Below, piece after piece: positions 16,765 to 26,157 of a stretch of DNA of 64,000 bases. The position numbers were made by a program, and so were the translations under genes. The DNA is from Nitrososphaerota archaeon. GTDB taxonomy: Archaea; Thermoproteota; Nitrososphaeria; Nitrososphaerales; Gagatemarchaeaceae. The stretch spans positions 1 to 64,000 of the forward strand of contig JAFMAI010000002.1 of NCBI GenBank assembly GCA_029785085.1, given 5' to 3'. Numbering within the stretch: the stretch's first letter is position 1; every line of letters begins with the position of its first letter. The notes beneath the pieces were generated by a model, which ran no database searches, was not told where the DNA came from, and worked only from the letters and a program-made list of their open reading frames with translations.

Positions 16765-17936
16765 GACTCGAATCCCTTTCTCTCCCCGATAATCTGCACG
16801 TCCTTGTCTCCTCTCCCCGATAAGGTGACCACCACGCATTCGTCGGGCTTCATCGAGGCTGCCAGCTTCATCGCATACGCGACCGCGTGGGCGGACTCGA
16901 GGGCCGGAAGTATCCCCTCTTCTTTCGCCAGCAGGTGGAAAGCCTCGACCGCCTCCTCGTCGTTGGCTGTTACATAGGCGACCCGTTTGGTATCTTTCAG
17001 ATAGGCGTGCTCAGGGCCGACCCCCGGGTAGTCCAACCCAGCAGCTATGCTGTGCGTCTGGCCTATCTGCCCATACTCATCCTGCAGGATATACGTCATC
17101 ATTCCGTGGACCACGCCTATCCTCCCATAGGATAGGGTGGCCGCGTTGTGGTCCTCCCCAGTTCCGCCAGCCTCGACCCCATACAAGTCCACGTCCCTCT
17201 TCCGCAGGAAGGGATAGAATGTCCCAATCGAGTTGCTCCCTCCACCGACGCAGGCGACCAGGGCGTCGGGGAAGGCTCCCTGGGCTGACAGTGCCTGCCT
17301 CGCAATCTCTCTCCCTATGACACTCTGGAAATCCCTGACTATCACCGGGTAAGGATGTGGCCCGACGACGGAGCCGATGAGGTAGTAAGTGTCTGCGAGG
17401 TTGGTGACCCAATCCCTAAGCGCTTCGTTGATGGCGTCTTTGAGTGTCCGCGAGCCAGCATCCACAGGATGGACTTCGGTTCCGAGCAACTCCATCCTGA
17501 ACACATTGAGCTTCTGCCTTTCCACGTCTTCTGCCCCCATATAGACCTCTGACTTCAGGCCGAGGGCAGCACAGGCCATCGCCGTCGCGACTCCATGTTG
17601 CCCCGCCCCCGTCTCGGCGATGACCCTTCTCTTCCCCATCCTCTTCGCCAGCAACCCCTGTCCCAACGTGTTGTTGATTTTGTGCGCCCCCCCGTGCAAC
17701 AGGTCTTCGCGCTTCAGGTAAATCTTCGCGCCTCCTGCTTTCTTCGTCATGTTGCCCGCGAAATAGAGTGAGGTAGGTCTCCCGGCGTAGTTCTTCAGGA
17801 GCCCGGCCAAATCTGATTTGAACTCATCGTCCGCTCTGAATCGTCGGTAAGCCTCCTCTAGCTCTTTCACGGCGGCCACGAGCGCCTCAGGGACATACTG
17901 CCCGCCGTACCTCCCGAACCTCCCTCCCTCAGGCAA
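16761..17936 (-). CDS. trpB: Tryptophan synthase beta subunit
   Basis: Condenses indole with serine by PLP chemistry. The [16 protein letters not shown] start, the PLP lysine in [12 protein letters not shown], the ETGAGQHG tunnel motif and the phosphate-binding GGGSNSIG are visible. The 391-residue length is that of TrpB1, the form that partners TrpA. It begins at TTG 17936, overlapping trpF by 8 bp. Confidence 0.96.
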   Translation of the reverse strand: MPEGGRFGRYGGQYVPEALVAAVKELEEAYRRFRADDEFKSDLAGLLKNYAGRPTSLYFAGNMTKKAGGAKIYLKREDLLHGGAHKINNTLGQGLLAKRMGKRRVIAETGAGQHGVATAMACAALGLKSEVYMGAEDVERQKLNVFRMELLGTEVHPVDAGSRTLKDAINEALRDWVTNLADTYYLIGSVVGPHPYPVIVRDFQSVIGREIARQALSAQGAFPDALVACVGGGSNSIGTFYPFLRKRDVDLYGVEAGGTGEDHNAATLSYGRIGVVHGMMTYILQDEYGQIGQTHSIAAGLDYPGVGPEHAYLKDTKRVAYVTANDEEAVEAFHLLAKEEGILPALESAHAVAYAMKLAASMKPDECVVVTLSGRGDKDVQIIGERKGFES

Positions 17937-18564
17937 CTTGATGACTCCTCACCGTGGCGACGAACGCTTTCACCCTGGATGGATCCTTTACACCTGGGGC
18001 TACCTCAACTCCGGACGACACGTCGACGGCGTAAGGATTCACCATTGAAATCGCCTCCGCGATATTCTCAGGCTTCAGGCCCCCAGAAAGGATGAAAGGC
18101 AGAGGGAAGACAAGATCCCTTAGTTTCCTGCATTCGTCCCAATCTGAAGCCCGGCCTGTCCCACCAGCGGCTCCTTCCACAAAGGTATCTGCAAGCAGGG
18201 CGTCATAACCGACGGCGCTTCCGGCTCCAATCTCATGATTGTCTATCAGGTGTGGTAGTATCAGCTTCACTTTCAGTTTCTCCTTCAAAGCTATGGAATC
18301 TGGGATACGACCGTAGAGTTGGATGGCCGAAGGCCCAATCCGAAAGATTTTCTCAATGTTTGACTCCACCACCTCGGCCCGCGCGACCAAGACGGAGTCG
18401 ACGAACGGGGGCACCCTCCTGATGAGGTCTCCTGCCCGCTCGATGGAAATATTCCGAGGGGACTCGGCGAAGCCGCTGACGAACCCCACTGCATCGGCGC
18501 CAGCCTCAACCGCAATGTCGACGTCCTCTTCCCTAGTCAGCCCGCATATCTTGACTCTGGTCAC
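17929..18564 (-). CDS. trpF: Phosphoribosylanthranilate isomerase
   Basis: Amadori rearrangement of phosphoribosylanthranilate. The N-terminal VKICGLT carries the catalytic cysteine; [10 protein letters not shown] and the DVSSGVE phosphate-binding end are normal. The 211-residue protein starts GTG 18564 in a GTGA overlap with trpC. Separate TrpC and TrpF proteins are the usual archaeal state. Confidence 0.94.
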   Translation of the reverse strand: MTRVKICGLTREEDVDIAVEAGADAVGFVSGFAESPRNISIERAGDLIRRVPPFVDSVLVARAEVVESNIEKIFRIGPSAIQLYGRIPDSIALKEKLKVKLILPHLIDNHEIGAGSAVGYDALLADTFVEGAAGGTGRASDWDECRKLRDLVFPLPFILSGGLKPENIAEAISMVNPYAVDVSSGVEVAPGVKDPSRVKAFVATVRSHQVA

Positions 18565-19352
18565 GGTTTCGCCCTCGACAGGGCCCTGAGGGACCCTGCA
18601 GGGTCCCTGGACCTCATCAATTCCGAACCAATCAGGAAGCCGCCAGCACCTAGGGCCGCCAGAGACTCGACTTGGTCTCTGGTCCTAATACCACTCTCGC
18701 AGATTATGGGCTTCACGAAAGGCCCCTTGCGGAGGAGCTCTCTGGAGACGTCGAGGGAGACTGAAAGATTGCCCAGATTTCTGTTGTTTATCCCGACAAT
18801 GTCTGCAGCGCTCGAAAGGGCGATGGCAAGCTCGCTTTCGTCATGCACCTCGACCAATGCCTCCATCCCACTGGCATGAACGCTGGCGAGCATTCTATCC
18901 AGTCCGGCTGCGGCGTCTCCATTCTCGAAGATGCCTACAATCAGCAGGACTGCGTCAGCACCCAGGCGGTCGGCTGCTTCCACCTGTGCTTCGTCCACAA
19001 AGATGTCCTTCATCAAGACCGGGATCCCTACAGCCTGCTTGACAATCGGGATGTAGTCAAGGCGTCCATCGAAGTGCTCAGGCTCGGTCAAGACGGATAT
19101 CCCTGACGCCCCGCCCTCTTCGTAGGCTTCGGCCACTTCTCTGACGCTTCTCGGTTCAGCGAGCCTCCCATCAACCGGGGAACGAAATTTTACCTCGGCG
19201 ATGATCGGCGTCCTGCCTTCCCTCCTGAGTGACCTCCTAAGGCTGAGTCGCTGGCGTCTCTCTTCTGCCCTGACATCGTAATAGCCATTGGCGACCCGAG
19301 CCCTGGCCGACACGGCTAGCTGCTCGAGAAAGTTCTCATCTGCTTGCTGCAT
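18561..19352 (-). CDS. trpC: Indole-3-glycerol phosphate synthase
   Basis: Ring closure of CdRP to indole-3-glycerol phosphate in a TIM barrel. IIAEVKFRSPVDG carries the catalytic lysine, and LMKDIFVDEAQV, GINNRNL and CESGIRT follow. ATG 19352 gives 263 residues; TTG 19361 is an in-frame alternative. It overlaps the end of trpD by 17 bp. Confidence 0.94.
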   Translation of the reverse strand: MQQADENFLEQLAVSARARVANGYYDVRAEERRQRLSLRRSLRREGRTPIIAEVKFRSPVDGRLAEPRSVREVAEAYEEGGASGISVLTEPEHFDGRLDYIPIVKQAVGIPVLMKDIFVDEAQVEAADRLGADAVLLIVGIFENGDAAAGLDRMLASVHASGMEALVEVHDESELAIALSSAADIVGINNRNLGNLSVSLDVSRELLRKGPFVKPIICESGIRTRDQVESLAALGAGGFLIGSELMRSRDPAGSLRALSRAKP

Positions 19353-20391
19353 GGGCCTCAATCCTCGAAACGTCTCCGCCGCTCCCTTCGACGAGCCTCT
19401 TCAACTTAGTAAGCGCGGCGCCGCTTGCCAGCGACTTCCTGGCCAACTCGACCCCTCCGGGGAAGTCGTCCGCTCTTCCTGCAACCACCAGCGCCGCGGC
19501 GGAGTTCAACAGCACCATGTCAATCAGGGGGGCCATTCTGCCATCGCCTCCGAGTATAGAGAGCACCGCCCCTGCAGCCTCCTCTGCCCCGCCTACCGCA
19601 CGGATTTGCGTCCTCGTCTCTCCGACTCCGAAGTCCGATGGAGACAGCTCGAGGGTCTCGATCTCGCCTTCCTTGAGCCATGCTGCCAACGTCTTCCCGG
19701 ACGTCGAAATCTCGTCCATACCCTCCCGCGCATGGACGACCATCGCCTCCTCGCACCCCAGCATCCTAAGCACGACTGCCACCCTCTCCACCAGATCCGG
19801 CGAATACACGCCTACGAGTTGGGTGCTGGCCCCGGCGGGGTTGATGAGTGGGCCCATCAGGTTGAACACAGTCTTCATCCCAAGTTCCCTCCTGACTGGA
19901 GCGACGTATCTCATAGCAGGATGGAACGTCGGCGCGAACATAAAGCCGATTCCAAATCTCTCTATGCTCTCCTTCACCGCTGCGGGAGATGCGTCCACGT
20001 TGAACCCCAAGCGTTCAAGGACGTCGGCACTGCCGCAACTGCTTGTGACAGACCTATTACCATGCTTGGCTACCGACACCCCTGCCCCAGCCGCGACGAG
20101 AGCAGCGACTGTGCTGACGTTGAAGGTCTTGGCCCTGTCCCCGCCTGTCCCGCAGGTGTCCACCAGTCTGCCGCTGACTTTGGGGTCTATCCTGACGCTA
20201 TACTCTCTGAGCGTAGACGCGAACAAGGCGATCTCTTCGGTGGTCTCTCCTTTCTTCCCAAGCGCCACGAGGAATCCCCCCATCTGCGCTTGGGTCGCCC
20301 TCCCCTCGGCGATTTCTCTGACTGTTCCTTCTATCTCGTCCCTGGTCAGCGGGGCCCCATCAACAATCTTCTGTATGGCCAGCTGAATCAC
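19336..20391 (-). CDS. trpD: Anthranilate phosphoribosyltransferase
   Basis: Transfers phosphoribose from PRPP to anthranilate. The PRPP-binding VDTCGTGGDRAKTFNVST, the VAKHGNRSVTS block and the KTVFNLMGPLINPA segment are diagnostic over 351 residues. It begins GTG 20391 in a GTGA overlap with trpG. A long open frame on the opposite strand is only its shadow. Confidence 0.95.
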   Translation of the reverse strand: MIQLAIQKIVDGAPLTRDEIEGTVREIAEGRATQAQMGGFLVALGKKGETTEEIALFASTLREYSVRIDPKVSGRLVDTCGTGGDRAKTFNVSTVAALVAAGAGVSVAKHGNRSVTSSCGSADVLERLGFNVDASPAAVKESIERFGIGFMFAPTFHPAMRYVAPVRRELGMKTVFNLMGPLINPAGASTQLVGVYSPDLVERVAVVLRMLGCEEAMVVHAREGMDEISTSGKTLAAWLKEGEIETLELSPSDFGVGETRTQIRAVGGAEEAAGAVLSILGGDGRMAPLIDMVLLNSAAALVVAGRADDFPGGVELARKSLASGAALTKLKRLVEGSGGDVSRIEAHAASR

Positions 20392-20978
20392 TTTTCGACC
20401 CCTTTCTGGACAAAGTTCCTTACAATCTTCATGCCCTCGGGGGTCATTATCGACTCAGGATGGAACTGCACTCCCTCGATTGGGTACTGTGAATGCCTCA
20501 GGCCCATGATCTCCGCATCGTCTAGGGCCAGGGCGGTAACCTTCAGCTCAGGAGGGAGCCCCTCCTTCTGTACGACCAGCGAATGATACCTAGTCGCCTG
20601 GAGGGGGCTGGCGACCCCCTGCAGCACCCCTTTGCCATCGTGCACTATTCTGCTGGTCTTCCCATGCATGATTCTCGACGCCCGGCCGACCTTGGCGCCG
20701 AACGCATACCCGATTCCCTGATGCCCCAGACAGACCCCGAGGGTGGGTACATCCTTGCTGATCCCTCTCAGCACGCTGGTACAGACGCCGAATGATCGTT
20801 CGTCCGCAGGACTCCCAGGTCCAGGCGAGACTATGATTCTCTCGGGAGAGAGCTCCTCGACCTCGTCTATGGTGACCCCGTCGTTCCTTAGGACGAGGGG
20901 CTCGGCTCCCAGGGCCCCGACATACTGGGCCAGATTGTAGACGAAGGAGTCGTAGTTGTCCAATATCAGTACCTTCAT
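20388..20978 (-). CDS. trpG: Anthranilate synthase glutamine amidotransferase subunit
   Basis: Supplies ammonia to TrpE. The catalytic triad is in GVCLGHQGIGYAFG (Cys) and QFHPESIMT (His, Glu), and the start LILDNYDSFVYNLAQY is typical. It starts ATG 20978 in an ATGA overlap with trpE. Some archaeal TrpG also serve p-aminobenzoate synthesis; operon context favours anthranilate. Confidence 0.95.
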   Translation of the reverse strand: MKVLILDNYDSFVYNLAQYVGALGAEPLVLRNDGVTIDEVEELSPERIIVSPGPGSPADERSFGVCTSVLRGISKDVPTLGVCLGHQGIGYAFGAKVGRASRIMHGKTSRIVHDGKGVLQGVASPLQATRYHSLVVQKEGLPPELKVTALALDDAEIMGLRHSQYPIEGVQFHPESIMTPEGMKIVRNFVQKGVEK

Positions 20979-22372
20979 GCTTTCTTCTCCGCCAGCTCTA
21001 GAGCCTCCAGCAGACCTCTCGCCTTCGCCTCGGTTTCATCCCATTCTTTCTCCGGGGACGAGTCTGCAACGATGCCCGCGCCGGCTTGTATAGAACATGT
21101 CCTCCCGCGGGAGACCAGGGTCCGTATAGTTATCGCGAAGTCGGCGTTTCCATTGAATGAGAAATACCCGACCGCTCCAGCGTAGGGGCCTCTCGTAGAC
21201 GGTTCGAGCTGCTCGATTATTTCCATGGTCCTGACTTTTGGTGCGCCAGACACGGTGCCTGCGGGAAAGACCGCTCTCAGGGCGTCATACGAGTCGAGGC
21301 CTTCCCTCAACTCGCCGACCACGTGGGAGACCATGTGCTGAACATGGCTGAACCGTTCGACCGCCATGAACTCGGGGACTTTGACCGACCCGTACTTTGC
21401 AATCTTCCCAATGTCGTTCCTAGCCAGGTCTACGAGCATCACATGTTCGGCTTTCTCTTTTGGGTCGTCGACGAGCTCTCTCGCGAGCCTCGAGTTCTCT
21501 TTGCTGTCAGCCCGCGCAGGACGCGTCCCGGCAATCGGATATGTCTCCACCCTCCGGTCTTCTACCCTGACCAGCATCTCTGGGCTTGATCCGACGACCT
21601 TCGTACCTCCGAACTTGAGGAAGTACATATACGGCGACGGGTTGACTCGGCTCAGAGACTCGTAGAACGTTGAAAGCTCCCCTTCTACCTCCACATCGAT
21701 ACGCTTGGAGAGCACAGCCTGGAATATGTCGCCGGCCGAAATGTACTCCTTCACTCGAAGGACTCGGTCCTCGAACTCTTGTCTGTTCATGGACAGTCTC
21801 GGCTCAGAGGCCCTGACCGCGGTGTCTCCCTCTCCTCTCCCAGCCGTGGCGAGCACTTCGTTCACCCTATTCTCTCCGAGGGTGTAGTAGTAGGTCTCCC
21901 CTCTCACATGGTCGTAGACAACCCCGTCTCTGTAAATCCCAAACTGCAGGTCTGGAAATTGCGCCTGGACTCCGTCCCTGTGAGGCAGTCTTTCCCAGTA
22001 TCTCACGGCGTCGTATGATATGTACCCGACTGCGCCTCCAATGAACCTGAAGAGTCCACTGACGGAGTCCGGGGGGACGATGCGCCTCAACTCCTTTAAC
22101 GGGTCCGTAGTCTTGACCCGCTCCTTCGACCCTGTTGCTGCGTGGGTTACTTCCAGCACGCCTGACTTGGCTTCTACAAGTATCGAAGGCTCAAACCCGA
22201 TGAATGAATACTCAGCCAGTTTCGAATGGTCGCTGGCAGACTCTAACAGGAATGCGTTCTCATATCTGTCCAGAAATCTCGCGAAGAGCTCTCTTGGTCG
22301 TTGTGTGAGGTCCAGCTTCTTGGCTGACAGTTCAAGCTCCGAGGCTACGACAGCAGGGCCAAAGGTGACCAC
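20975..22372 (-). CDS. trpE: Anthranilate synthase component I
   Basis: Converts chorismate and ammonia to anthranilate. The chorismate-binding half contains PIAGTRPAR, VDLARNDIGKIA and AGTVSGAPKVRTMEIIE. The N-terminal half has LLESASDH, the LLES element that binds feedback tryptophan in this family. The frame is open to TTG 22399, but the TATA-like CTATAAG lies only about 7 bp before that codon. Transcription should begin near 22379, so GTG 22372 is the likelier start. This is the head of an overlapping seven-gene operon, probably regulated at the enzyme level and perhaps by transcription. Confidence 0.93.
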   Translation of the reverse strand: MVTFGPAVVASELELSAKKLDLTQRPRELFARFLDRYENAFLLESASDHSKLAEYSFIGFEPSILVEAKSGVLEVTHAATGSKERVKTTDPLKELRRIVPPDSVSGLFRFIGGAVGYISYDAVRYWERLPHRDGVQAQFPDLQFGIYRDGVVYDHVRGETYYYTLGENRVNEVLATAGRGEGDTAVRASEPRLSMNRQEFEDRVLRVKEYISAGDIFQAVLSKRIDVEVEGELSTFYESLSRVNPSPYMYFLKFGGTKVVGSSPEMLVRVEDRRVETYPIAGTRPARADSKENSRLARELVDDPKEKAEHVMLVDLARNDIGKIAKYGSVKVPEFMAVERFSHVQHMVSHVVGELREGLDSYDALRAVFPAGTVSGAPKVRTMEIIEQLEPSTRGPYAGAVGYFSFNGNADFAITIRTLVSRGRTCSIQAGAGIVADSSPEKEWDETEAKARGLLEALELAEKKA

Positions 22373-22402
22373 CCAATTTCCCTTCCGACTCAGTTTCAAA
22401 GC

Positions 22403-22410
22403 GCTTATAG
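22403..22410 (-). promoter_or_regulatory. TATA box of the trp operon
   Basis: The minus strand reads CTATAAGC here. Its distance to GTG 22372 (about 34 bp) suits a transcript with almost no leader. A leader-peptide system like that before lysC is therefore not possible at trpE. Confidence 0.45.
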
Positions 22411-22565
22411 TGATTCGTGCTCAGAAAAGTACACAACCAGAGCTAGCAGGGAGCCCATGGCCGAGATGGACTAGGCGCCTTCAAACTCCTAGAGGAGCTT
22501 TCTAGAGCTGATTATGCCGAGAACCTCCTTAAGCCACTCGAGCATCACTGGTCGAGAAAGGCACG

Positions 22566-22582
22566 CAGCTGTTCGACAGCTG
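22566..22582. promoter_or_regulatory. Perfect 17-bp palindrome upstream of trpE
   Basis: CAGCTGT-TCG-ACAGCTG: seven-base arms around TCG. It lies about 160 bp upstream of the trp promoter in a gene-free stretch (22411-22707) and about 130 bp beyond the end of the SRPBCC gene. It could be an operator or a transcript-end hairpin. No T-tract follows, so a terminator is less likely. Confidence 0.3.
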
Positions 22583-22707
22583 ACCCACCTGACTGGGCTC
22601 ACCTTTGGGGGCGTACGTGGACTATGAGCTCAACCAATCGCTTTCTTAGTGACGGCGTGGACTTTTCAAAGGATGGAGTAGCAACGGTGCTTCCCATGGC
22701 GCCTGAG

Positions 22708-23112
22708 CTAGGCTTGGCCCTCCGGGGCGGCCAGCCTCTCCAACGCGTGCACGGTCCCCGACCTGAAATGGCCCTCGTTCCAGTTCGAAACGATGCGGAA
22801 GGCCCCCTTGAACTTCACGTCCCACACGGCGACCACCTGTCCGCCGTCCACCATTACAGTCTGCTTCCCAGTGAACGGACCCGACGTGTAGTTGATTGTC
22901 AGCCGTCGTTTGGCGTCGTCCTTAGAGATGTCCGCCTCTCCCGACCCACCGAATGCGAACTTTATCTTCACGTGGGCCACGCCGTTGTCTTCTTTCACGA
23001 CCTCGAGGGTTCTGGTTCCGTGCCAGTATTTCGGAATCTCATTGATGGCTGACGCTCTCTTCCAGACCTCAGAGGCGTCGACCTCGAACTTCTTCGTCTC
23101 CTCGAAACGCAT
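22708..23112 (-). CDS. SRPBCC (START-like) family protein
   Basis: A protein of about 134 residues with the SRPBCC/Bet v1-like pattern: the opening strand RFEETKKFEVDASEVWKRAS, then IPKYWHGTRTLEV, antiparallel strands and a long C-terminal helix (NEGHFRSGTVHALERLA). Such proteins bind hydrophobic ligands in a cavity; the ligand is unknown. ATG 23112 is chosen over the open frame to 23169 because homology begins there. It is flanked by gene-poor stretches. Confidence 0.7.
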   Translation of the reverse strand: MRFEETKKFEVDASEVWKRASAINEIPKYWHGTRTLEVVKEDNGVAHVKIKFAFGGSGEADISKDDAKRRLTINYTSGPFTGKQTVMVDGGQVVAVWDVKFKGAFRIVSNWNEGHFRSGTVHALERLAAPEGQA

Positions 23113-23379
23113 GTCGAAGGCAGAGGCGCCCGGATAGAAAAAGTGAACGCAAACCCACCGAAACAACATTCAGCACTTACAGGTTCCGAGATTGCATTAC
23201 ATCCTGGAACCTGGGTTCTTTTTGGATGTGCTTGGCCGTTGAGGACCTGCGAGCAAGAGATCCCGTGAGAAACTCATTTCACCATGTTATCCGTGGACTA
23301 ATTCAAAAGACTGGTTTGCGGTGAAAGACCGAGTCTCGAATCGCGGTCTGAGGTGCCCTCGAAGAGAACACACCTCGCT

Positions 23380-23551
23380 TCGACACCCGCAGGAAACTCG
23401 AAGCTCTCCTTGCATCCACAGGCATGCGCAAGGGACACCTAGACGCCATGGCCAAAGGACACCGAGTTCAAGGAGGTGAGAGGGGTGGACTCAGATTGGA
23501 CCAGCAGGCTTCGCGACCGACCCTGATGGGAACGACATGATGTTCGATTAG
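23380..23551 (+). pseudogene. Possible remnant of a glyoxalase/VOC protein
   Basis: Within the gap 23113-23624, one frame ends GFATDPDGNDMMFD before TAG 23549-23551. The DPDGN stretch is the typical last strand of vicinal-oxygen-chelate proteins. A neighbouring frame gives FKEVRGVDSDW just before it. The frames do not join, so this would be a short decayed C-terminus. The rest of the gap holds nothing I recognise. Confidence 0.3.
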
Positions 23552-23624
23552 CACGTCTAGCCTGACCGCACTCGGGGCAAGGGCGTGCCGACAGCGGCAC
23601 TCGACACAGACTGGTTCTTCCAGA

Positions 23625-24221
23625 CTATGGCAGGGCATAGTCCTCCCTCCTTCTCCGTCCCCCTATGGCATACCCAAGGGCGAGGCCGAGCAGTGCCCCT
23701 CCCACATGGGCCAACCAATCCACGGAGGCGAACAGAAAGCTGCTGACCACGAAGACGACAACGAACCAGGCGACCAGGGTGAAATCGACCCTCCTACTTG
23801 TCGCCACGTCGAACGATATGACCCCAGCGAGGAGGCCGAAGATCCCCCCAGACGCTCCGAAGCTCGCTGCATCCGGCCCGGCAGCTAGGCTCATGATGTT
23901 GCCTGCGATGGCGGTAAGAACGAAGACCAGGTAATACTGGTTCCTACTGTACGCAAGGGTGAAGAAACTATCGAGCCAGACCAATGCCATGGCGTTGAAC
24001 CCAACGTCGAACACACCCGACAGCGTCGGAGGGGCGACGACCACCGAGGTGGCAAGCTGCCACACCCATCCCATCGCAACCAGACTGTTGAACTGGAGGA
24101 GCAGGTAGGTCAGAGGTACACCGTCCACTCTCACCGATGCGAGGGCTGTCCCGGCTACCAGGCCCCCGACGACGACGAGGGTCAGGTTTCTTCCCTGTTT
24201 GGAGAGTTCCAAGGATGGCAA
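23625..24221 (-). CDS. Rhomboid family intramembrane serine protease
   Basis: A 198-residue membrane protein with about six hydrophobic segments. The catalytic serine is in FGASGGIFGLLAG (GxSG motif) and the catalytic histidine in WLAHVGGALLG of the last helix, as required for an active rhomboid. A short arginine-rich tail (GGRRRRED) follows. Rhomboids cleave single-pass membrane proteins within the bilayer; the substrate is unknown. It has no operon partner. Confidence 0.85.
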   Translation of the reverse strand: MPSLELSKQGRNLTLVVVGGLVAGTALASVRVDGVPLTYLLLQFNSLVAMGWVWQLATSVVVAPPTLSGVFDVGFNAMALVWLDSFFTLAYSRNQYYLVFVLTAIAGNIMSLAAGPDAASFGASGGIFGLLAGVISFDVATSRRVDFTLVAWFVVVFVVSSFLFASVDWLAHVGGALLGLALGYAIGGRRRREDYALP

Positions 24222-24336
24222 CCCTGCTTGGGCCAGTGTTGAAAATCTGTTTCTTCAGGCAGCGAGGTTGGGCTACAGGCGTCAGTAATATGATTCGGGT
24301 CATCCCAAGGGGAGGATGGTACTACGCCGAGGCACG

Positions 24337-24765
24337 TCACAGTCTCTCGAACTTTCCGATTACATCGGAGACCACTTCCTGCACGCGCTCCGTCGTTTCC
24401 GCGTGCTCTGCATGCGTCATGCTCACATGGTCTTGGACTCCATAGGGCAACAGCGTCCTGCACTTCTTGAGGTATGAAGGAACGTGCTCCGTTTCACCGA
24501 GATAGACGATTAGGTCTGCTCGCCTGACCATCTCCTCGGTCAACCGCTTCGACACTGCATCGGAAACGTCTATGCCGACGTCTCTAGTCATGACGACTTC
24601 GGGACGCACTTCCACAAGTCGGCGTCCTTCGATGCCCGCATATCTTGCGGCGACGCCCGCGCTCGAAGCTCTATGTGGGGTTCCACGCCGGTTGAATATT
24701 GCTTCGGCCATCCGGTTCCCACAGACGTTCCACACGGGACGAAGAGCATTTCCAAATTCAGGCAT
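24337..24765 (-). pseudogene. Low-molecular-weight phosphatase/ArsC-like gene with a broken P-loop
   Basis: The body matches the LMW protein tyrosine phosphatase/arsenate reductase family: NRMAEAIFNRRG, ASSAGVA, a central DVSDAVSKRLTEEM and a late DHVSMTHAEH. The signature CX5R loop is missing. The long frame reads NVCGNRMAEA, while a second frame beginning ATG 24749 reads MLFVPCG. One added base would join them as FVPCGNVCGNRMAEA. Even then the catalytic Cys would be Pro and the loop Arg would be Gly. A dead paralogue or decaying gene is more likely than an active enzyme; a sequence error cannot explain all changes. Confidence 0.55.
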
Positions 24766-25112
24766 CAGTAGTCCCGGTGTAAGATCTCACCTGAACATAT
24801 CAGAGTGGTCGGGGGCGGCGGAGGACGCACGGCCCGAGTCAACAGACACATCTCAACGACAAAAGAACTGGGCGGCAAGCAGCACGAGGTGCGGCCTGAC
24901 GCTGACGCTCCGAGCGGGCAGGCTTAGGCGGGTTCGAAGGAATCGGCTCTGCCCACAAAAAGAGGAAGCGAATCGTCTGACCAAGGATAAGAAATGATGG
25001 AGGGTCCGGCTCGAGACTTGCTACGAGGGGTGCGCTCGCCACTCCGTCGTCGGGCCGCGCGATTACATGCTAATGTTCTGCAGGATGAGCCGACCGCAGG
25101 CGAGAGACTAGC
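24766..25112. other. Gene-free stretch
   Basis: No recognisable gene, RNA or promoter. The plus strand gives short arginine- and glutamine-rich frames broken by stops, which may be decayed coding sequence but match no family I know. Confidence 0.3.
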
Positions 25113-26096
25113 CTAGGTGAAACCCACGACCGGCTGCGGGATGTAGGGCTCCTCCAGTCGCTTCGCCTCTTCGTCCGACAGCTTCACGTCTATCGCACCT
25201 ACCATCTCCACGAGATGCTCGACTTTTGAGGTGCCGATGATAGGGGCAGTCACTCCTTTCTTTAGCAGCCACGCGAGAGAAACCTGGTTGGGAGTCGCCC
25301 CTTTTTGCTTCGCGAGCTCGACCAACCTCCTACCTATCTCATCATTCTGGGGCTTCCCGACATAGCGCGTGTGCCCCATGGAGCCGGGGCTGACCCGCTT
25401 GCTGTCCCCTTCCCTGGTCACCAGTTTCCCATTCTCGAGATACTTTCCTGAGAGTATGCCTCCAGCCGTAGGGCTCCAAGGGATGAGACCGATCCCCTCA
25501 GCCTTGCAGAGTGGAATCATCTCCCTCTCTTCCTCACGGTAGAGGAGGTTGTAGAGGTCTTGCATGGTTGCGAACCGCGCGAACCCCTTCAAATCACTGG
25601 TGTAGAGGGCCTTGGCGAACTGCCACGCCCACATGCTGGACGCGCCGATATAGTGCACTCTCCCCTGTCTGATCAGGTCGGTCATCGCCGAGAGCGTCTC
25701 CTCGATGGGCGTCTCGTAGTCCCACCTGTGAATCTGATAGAGGTCGATGTGGTCGGTCTTCAGCCTCCGAAGCGACTGGCTCACTTGCCACATGATGTGC
25801 ACCCTCGACAGACCCTGCTGGTTCGGCCCCGGGCCCATCTCTCCGCGGACCTTGGTGGCCAGCACAGCGTCGTTCCGGCGCCCCTCGAGGAATTCCCCGA
25901 CTATCTCCTCCGACTTGCCACTCGAGTACACATTTGCGGTGTCGTAGAAGTTAATCCCAAGGTCCCATGCGCGCGCGAGCACTCGTTTCGCATCCTCGCC
26001 TTCGACCTTCCAATCGTCCTCTGTCCCGAAAGACATGCACCCCAGGCAGATCCGCGACACCTTGAGGCCCGTCTGGCCAAGTCTGACGTACTCCAT
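25113..26096 (-). CDS. Aldo/keto reductase
   Basis: A 327-residue NADPH-dependent TIM-barrel oxidoreductase. The start MEYVRLGQTGLKVSRICLGCMSFG, the catalytic Asp-Tyr pair in FYDTANVYSSGKSEEIVGEFL, the lysine in ATKVRG and the DLYQIHRWD segment place it with the YajO/Tas-like AKR group acting on aldehydes or sugars. ATG 26096 is 25 bp from a CTATAAAC box (26117-26124), so it is probably leaderless. It is separated from the PoxB-like gene by 60 bp on the same strand. Confidence 0.9.
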   Translation of the reverse strand: MEYVRLGQTGLKVSRICLGCMSFGTEDDWKVEGEDAKRVLARAWDLGINFYDTANVYSSGKSEEIVGEFLEGRRNDAVLATKVRGEMGPGPNQQGLSRVHIMWQVSQSLRRLKTDHIDLYQIHRWDYETPIEETLSAMTDLIRQGRVHYIGASSMWAWQFAKALYTSDLKGFARFATMQDLYNLLYREEEREMIPLCKAEGIGLIPWSPTAGGILSGKYLENGKLVTREGDSKRVSPGSMGHTRYVGKPQNDEIGRRLVELAKQKGATPNQVSLAWLLKKGVTAPIIGTSKVEHLVEMVGAIDVKLSDEEAKRLEEPYIPQPVVGFT

Positions 26097-26157
26097 GGTC
26101 AGAATCAGGGATTCGAGTTTATAGACGTTCTCCGATGTGACGAATCCCAGCCATTTG

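Noticed and set aside
19288-20586. 432-codon plus-strand open frame
   Set aside because: It lies entirely antisense to trpD/trpG, is rich in Arg, His, Pro and Cys with no family resemblance, and the opposite strand encodes clear enzymes.
24920-24945. Possible tRNA T-loop-like GGTTCGAAGG
   Set aside because: No matching acceptor, D or anticodon stems around it. No tRNA could be supported anywhere in the window.
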